The translations under genes were made by a program, and so were the position numbers. The notes under the pieces were generated by a model. That model made no database searches, was not told the origin of the DNA, and saw only the letters and a list, made by a program, of their open reading frames with translations. Of a stretch of DNA of 64,000 nucleotides, positions 62,936-64,000 are shown piece by piece. The stretch is from Solwaraspora sp. WMMA2056 (lineage in GTDB: Bacteria; Actinomycetota; Actinomycetes; Mycobacteriales; Micromonosporaceae): contig NZ_CP128360.1 in NCBI RefSeq assembly GCF_030345095.1, positions 1,736,001 through 1,800,000 of the forward strand, given 5' to 3'. Each line of letters starts with the position of its first letter. The stretch's first letter is position 1.

Positions 62936-63829
62936 ATGGGCGCAGTGACCGGCCTGGTGCTGTTGTTCGGCCTGGTGGCGTGCGCTTTGGCGGTAGTCGC
63001 GGCGGCCCTCGTGATGGGGCGGGCTCGCCGGCCGGCTGAAGCGGTCGCCGAGATCCCGAGGGCGGTCGCCCGACGTACCGCCATGCTGCGCTGGATCGGC
63101 GTGACCATCGGCGTGCTCGTCGGCATCATCGCCGCCGGATCGGGTGACCTCGGCGTCGGGCTGCTACTGGCGGCACCGCTGTTCGGGCTGTGCGCGCTCA
63201 TCGGCGTACTCGCCGGGGAGCTGACGGTCCGACCACCGCACGGCCCGACGCGGACCGCCGCCCTCGAAGTCCGCCGCATCCGTGACTACCTGCCACGCCA
63301 TCTCAGCCGAGTGGTCGCCGTGGCCGGCAGTGTGCTCCTGATCCTGGTCGCCGGCACGACGGCGGCCGGCGGCCCCGACGACATGGGACGTTCCGGACGC
63401 TGGCTGACCCGGCAGTGCACCCTCGAGATGAGCGAAAGCCGTGGCCCGTGGCCGGGCTCGTACTACACCGGCGGGCTGATGCTCGTCGTGCTGATCGGCC
63501 TGCTGATGGCGTACCTCGCCGTACGTACCATCGTCCGACGACCGCGATACGGCGGCGCCGACGAGGTGGCGGTCGACGACGCGCAACGCAGGCGCGCGGC
63601 CTACGTCGTCACCGGGGCGGTCGGCGTCCTCGTCGCCATCCCGCTCGCCGGCGTCAGCCTGACGGCGGCCAACGGCCTGCTCGGCATATCCTGTGCACCA
63701 ATGTGGTGGACGATCACCGGCTGGTTCCTGCTTGCTCTGGCTTCTACGGCGCTCGCCATGGTGGGTTGGTCCGCCGCCGCGATCTTCCTTCCGACGGACC
63801 GAGCCGAACCGTTGGTGCGGACGCGATGA
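62936..63829 (+). CDS. Seven-helix membrane protein
   Basis: A 297-residue integral membrane protein. ATG 62936 has AGGGAG five bases upstream; a GTG at 62930 is also possible. About seven hydrophobic segments are visible, the first near residues 4-27 (GLVLLFGLVACALAVVAAAL) and the last near the C-terminus (WFLLALASTALAMVGWSAAA). I do not recognise a family and see no transporter signature. It is coupled to the GntR gene by ATGA, so the regulator probably controls this gene, as in YtrA-type operons where membrane proteins follow or precede the regulator. Confidence 0.75.
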   Translation: MGAVTGLVLLFGLVACALAVVAAALVMGRARRPAEAVAEIPRAVARRTAMLRWIGVTIGVLVGIIAAGSGDLGVGLLLAAPLFGLCALIGVLAGELTVRPPHGPTRTAALEVRRIRDYLPRHLSRVVAVAGSVLLILVAGTTAAGGPDDMGRSGRWLTRQCTLEMSESRGPWPGSYYTGGLMLVVLIGLLMAYLAVRTIVRRPRYGGADEVAVDDAQRRRAAYVVTGAVGVLVAIPLAGVSLTAANGLLGISCAPMWWTITGWFLLALASTALAMVGWSAAAIFLPTDRAEPLVRTR

Positions 63830-64000
63830 CCGACCGTCCGGCGTTGACGGTGGTCACCGACGACCCCACTCCGCCCTACGAACAGCTGCGTCGCCAACTC
63901 GTCGAGCTGATCCGGTACGGCGTACTCGCCCCCGGTGATCGCCTTCCGCCCGTCCGGCAGCTCGCCGCCGACCTGGGGCTGGCCGCCGGCACGGTCGCCC
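63826..64000 (+). CDS. GntR-family transcriptional regulator, YtrA-like (3' end outside window)
   Basis: The first 58 codons of a GntR winged-helix protein: PPYEQLRRQLVELIRYGVLA and PGDRLPPVRQLAADLGLAAG are the canonical DNA-binding region. YtrA-type members are short, and this short N-terminus before the winged helix fits, but the C-terminal domain is outside the window. It overlaps the membrane protein by four bases. Confidence 0.88.
   Translation, partial: MTDRPALTVVTDDPTPPYEQLRRQLVELIRYGVLAPGDRLPPVRQLAADLGLAAGTVA

Overview
The window is very GC-rich DNA with dense, mostly overlapping genes and many GTG starts. It carries actinobacterial markers: a conservon operon, a WhiB-family and a BldM-like regulator, CIRCE-controlled groESL with a histidine-rich GroEL tail, and AcpS/NnrE-NnrD/Alr/TsaE in a row. 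The gene content and order suggest a Micromonosporaceae-type actinomycete. That placement is inference from synteny and base composition, not a database match.

Layout. 0-1.9 kb: the end of an NMT1/THI5-type ABC uptake system. 1.9-8.3 kb: an orphan branched-chain-type binding lipoprotein, divergent from a complete conservon (sensor kinase, roadblock, DUF742, GTPase). 8.4-16.1 kb: a minus-strand nitrate assimilation operon in which every junction overlaps (nitrate reductase, FAD electron carrier, nirB, nirD, and a HemD-like protein fused to a winged helix). A wrecked narK nitrate transporter (16.4-16.7 kb) lies beside it. 17-19.5 kb: rplM-rpsI-glmM. 19.5-26.7 kb: a membrane-anchored Hsp70-like protein, an aminotransferase, glmS, and a WXG/EspC-like protein with a DUF1023 hydrolase. 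26.8-35.7 kb: acpS, nnrE/nnrD, alr, an alpha/beta hydrolase, tsaE, ung, an XRE regulator with a striking nested palindrome, then tsaB-rimI-tsaD. 35.8-39.3 kb: a heterodimeric ABC exporter whose two ATPase domains have decayed in complementary ways. 39.3-43.8 kb: a xylose-type sugar ABC operon with its ROK regulator. 44-45.8 kb: a YbaK-type deacylase and a THUMP-like methyltransferase. 45.8-48.1 kb: groES-groEL with two CIRCE boxes. 48.2-56.4 kb: a membrane sulfite-oxidase-like protein, whiD/whiB3-like and bldM-like divergent regulators, a DUF5319 protein, guaB, a guaB3-like paralogue and an M1 metallopeptidase. 56.4-64 kb: accessory material. This holds a PIN protein, DUF5954, a three-gene hydrolase operon with a shared uncharacterised module, a decayed patch (DUF4291 remnant, odd CoaD paralogue, broken toxin-antitoxin pair), a degenerate HNH protein, and a membrane protein plus GntR regulator with a clear operator.

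The housekeeping backbone (rplM-rpsI-glmM-glmS-alr-tsa genes-groESL-whiB-guaB-guaB3) matches the order I know from mycobacteria and streptomycetes, with accessory blocks inserted between conserved groups. Several genes have a TAnnnT -10 element only 6-8 bases before the start codon, which suggests leaderless transcription. The most unusual items are the asymmetric ABC exporter, the hydrolase operon with its repeated module, the XRE nested palindrome, the narK deletion inside the nitrate cluster, and the G9 frameshift in an antitoxin gene. I saw no rRNA, tRNA, CRISPR array or intact insertion sequence.
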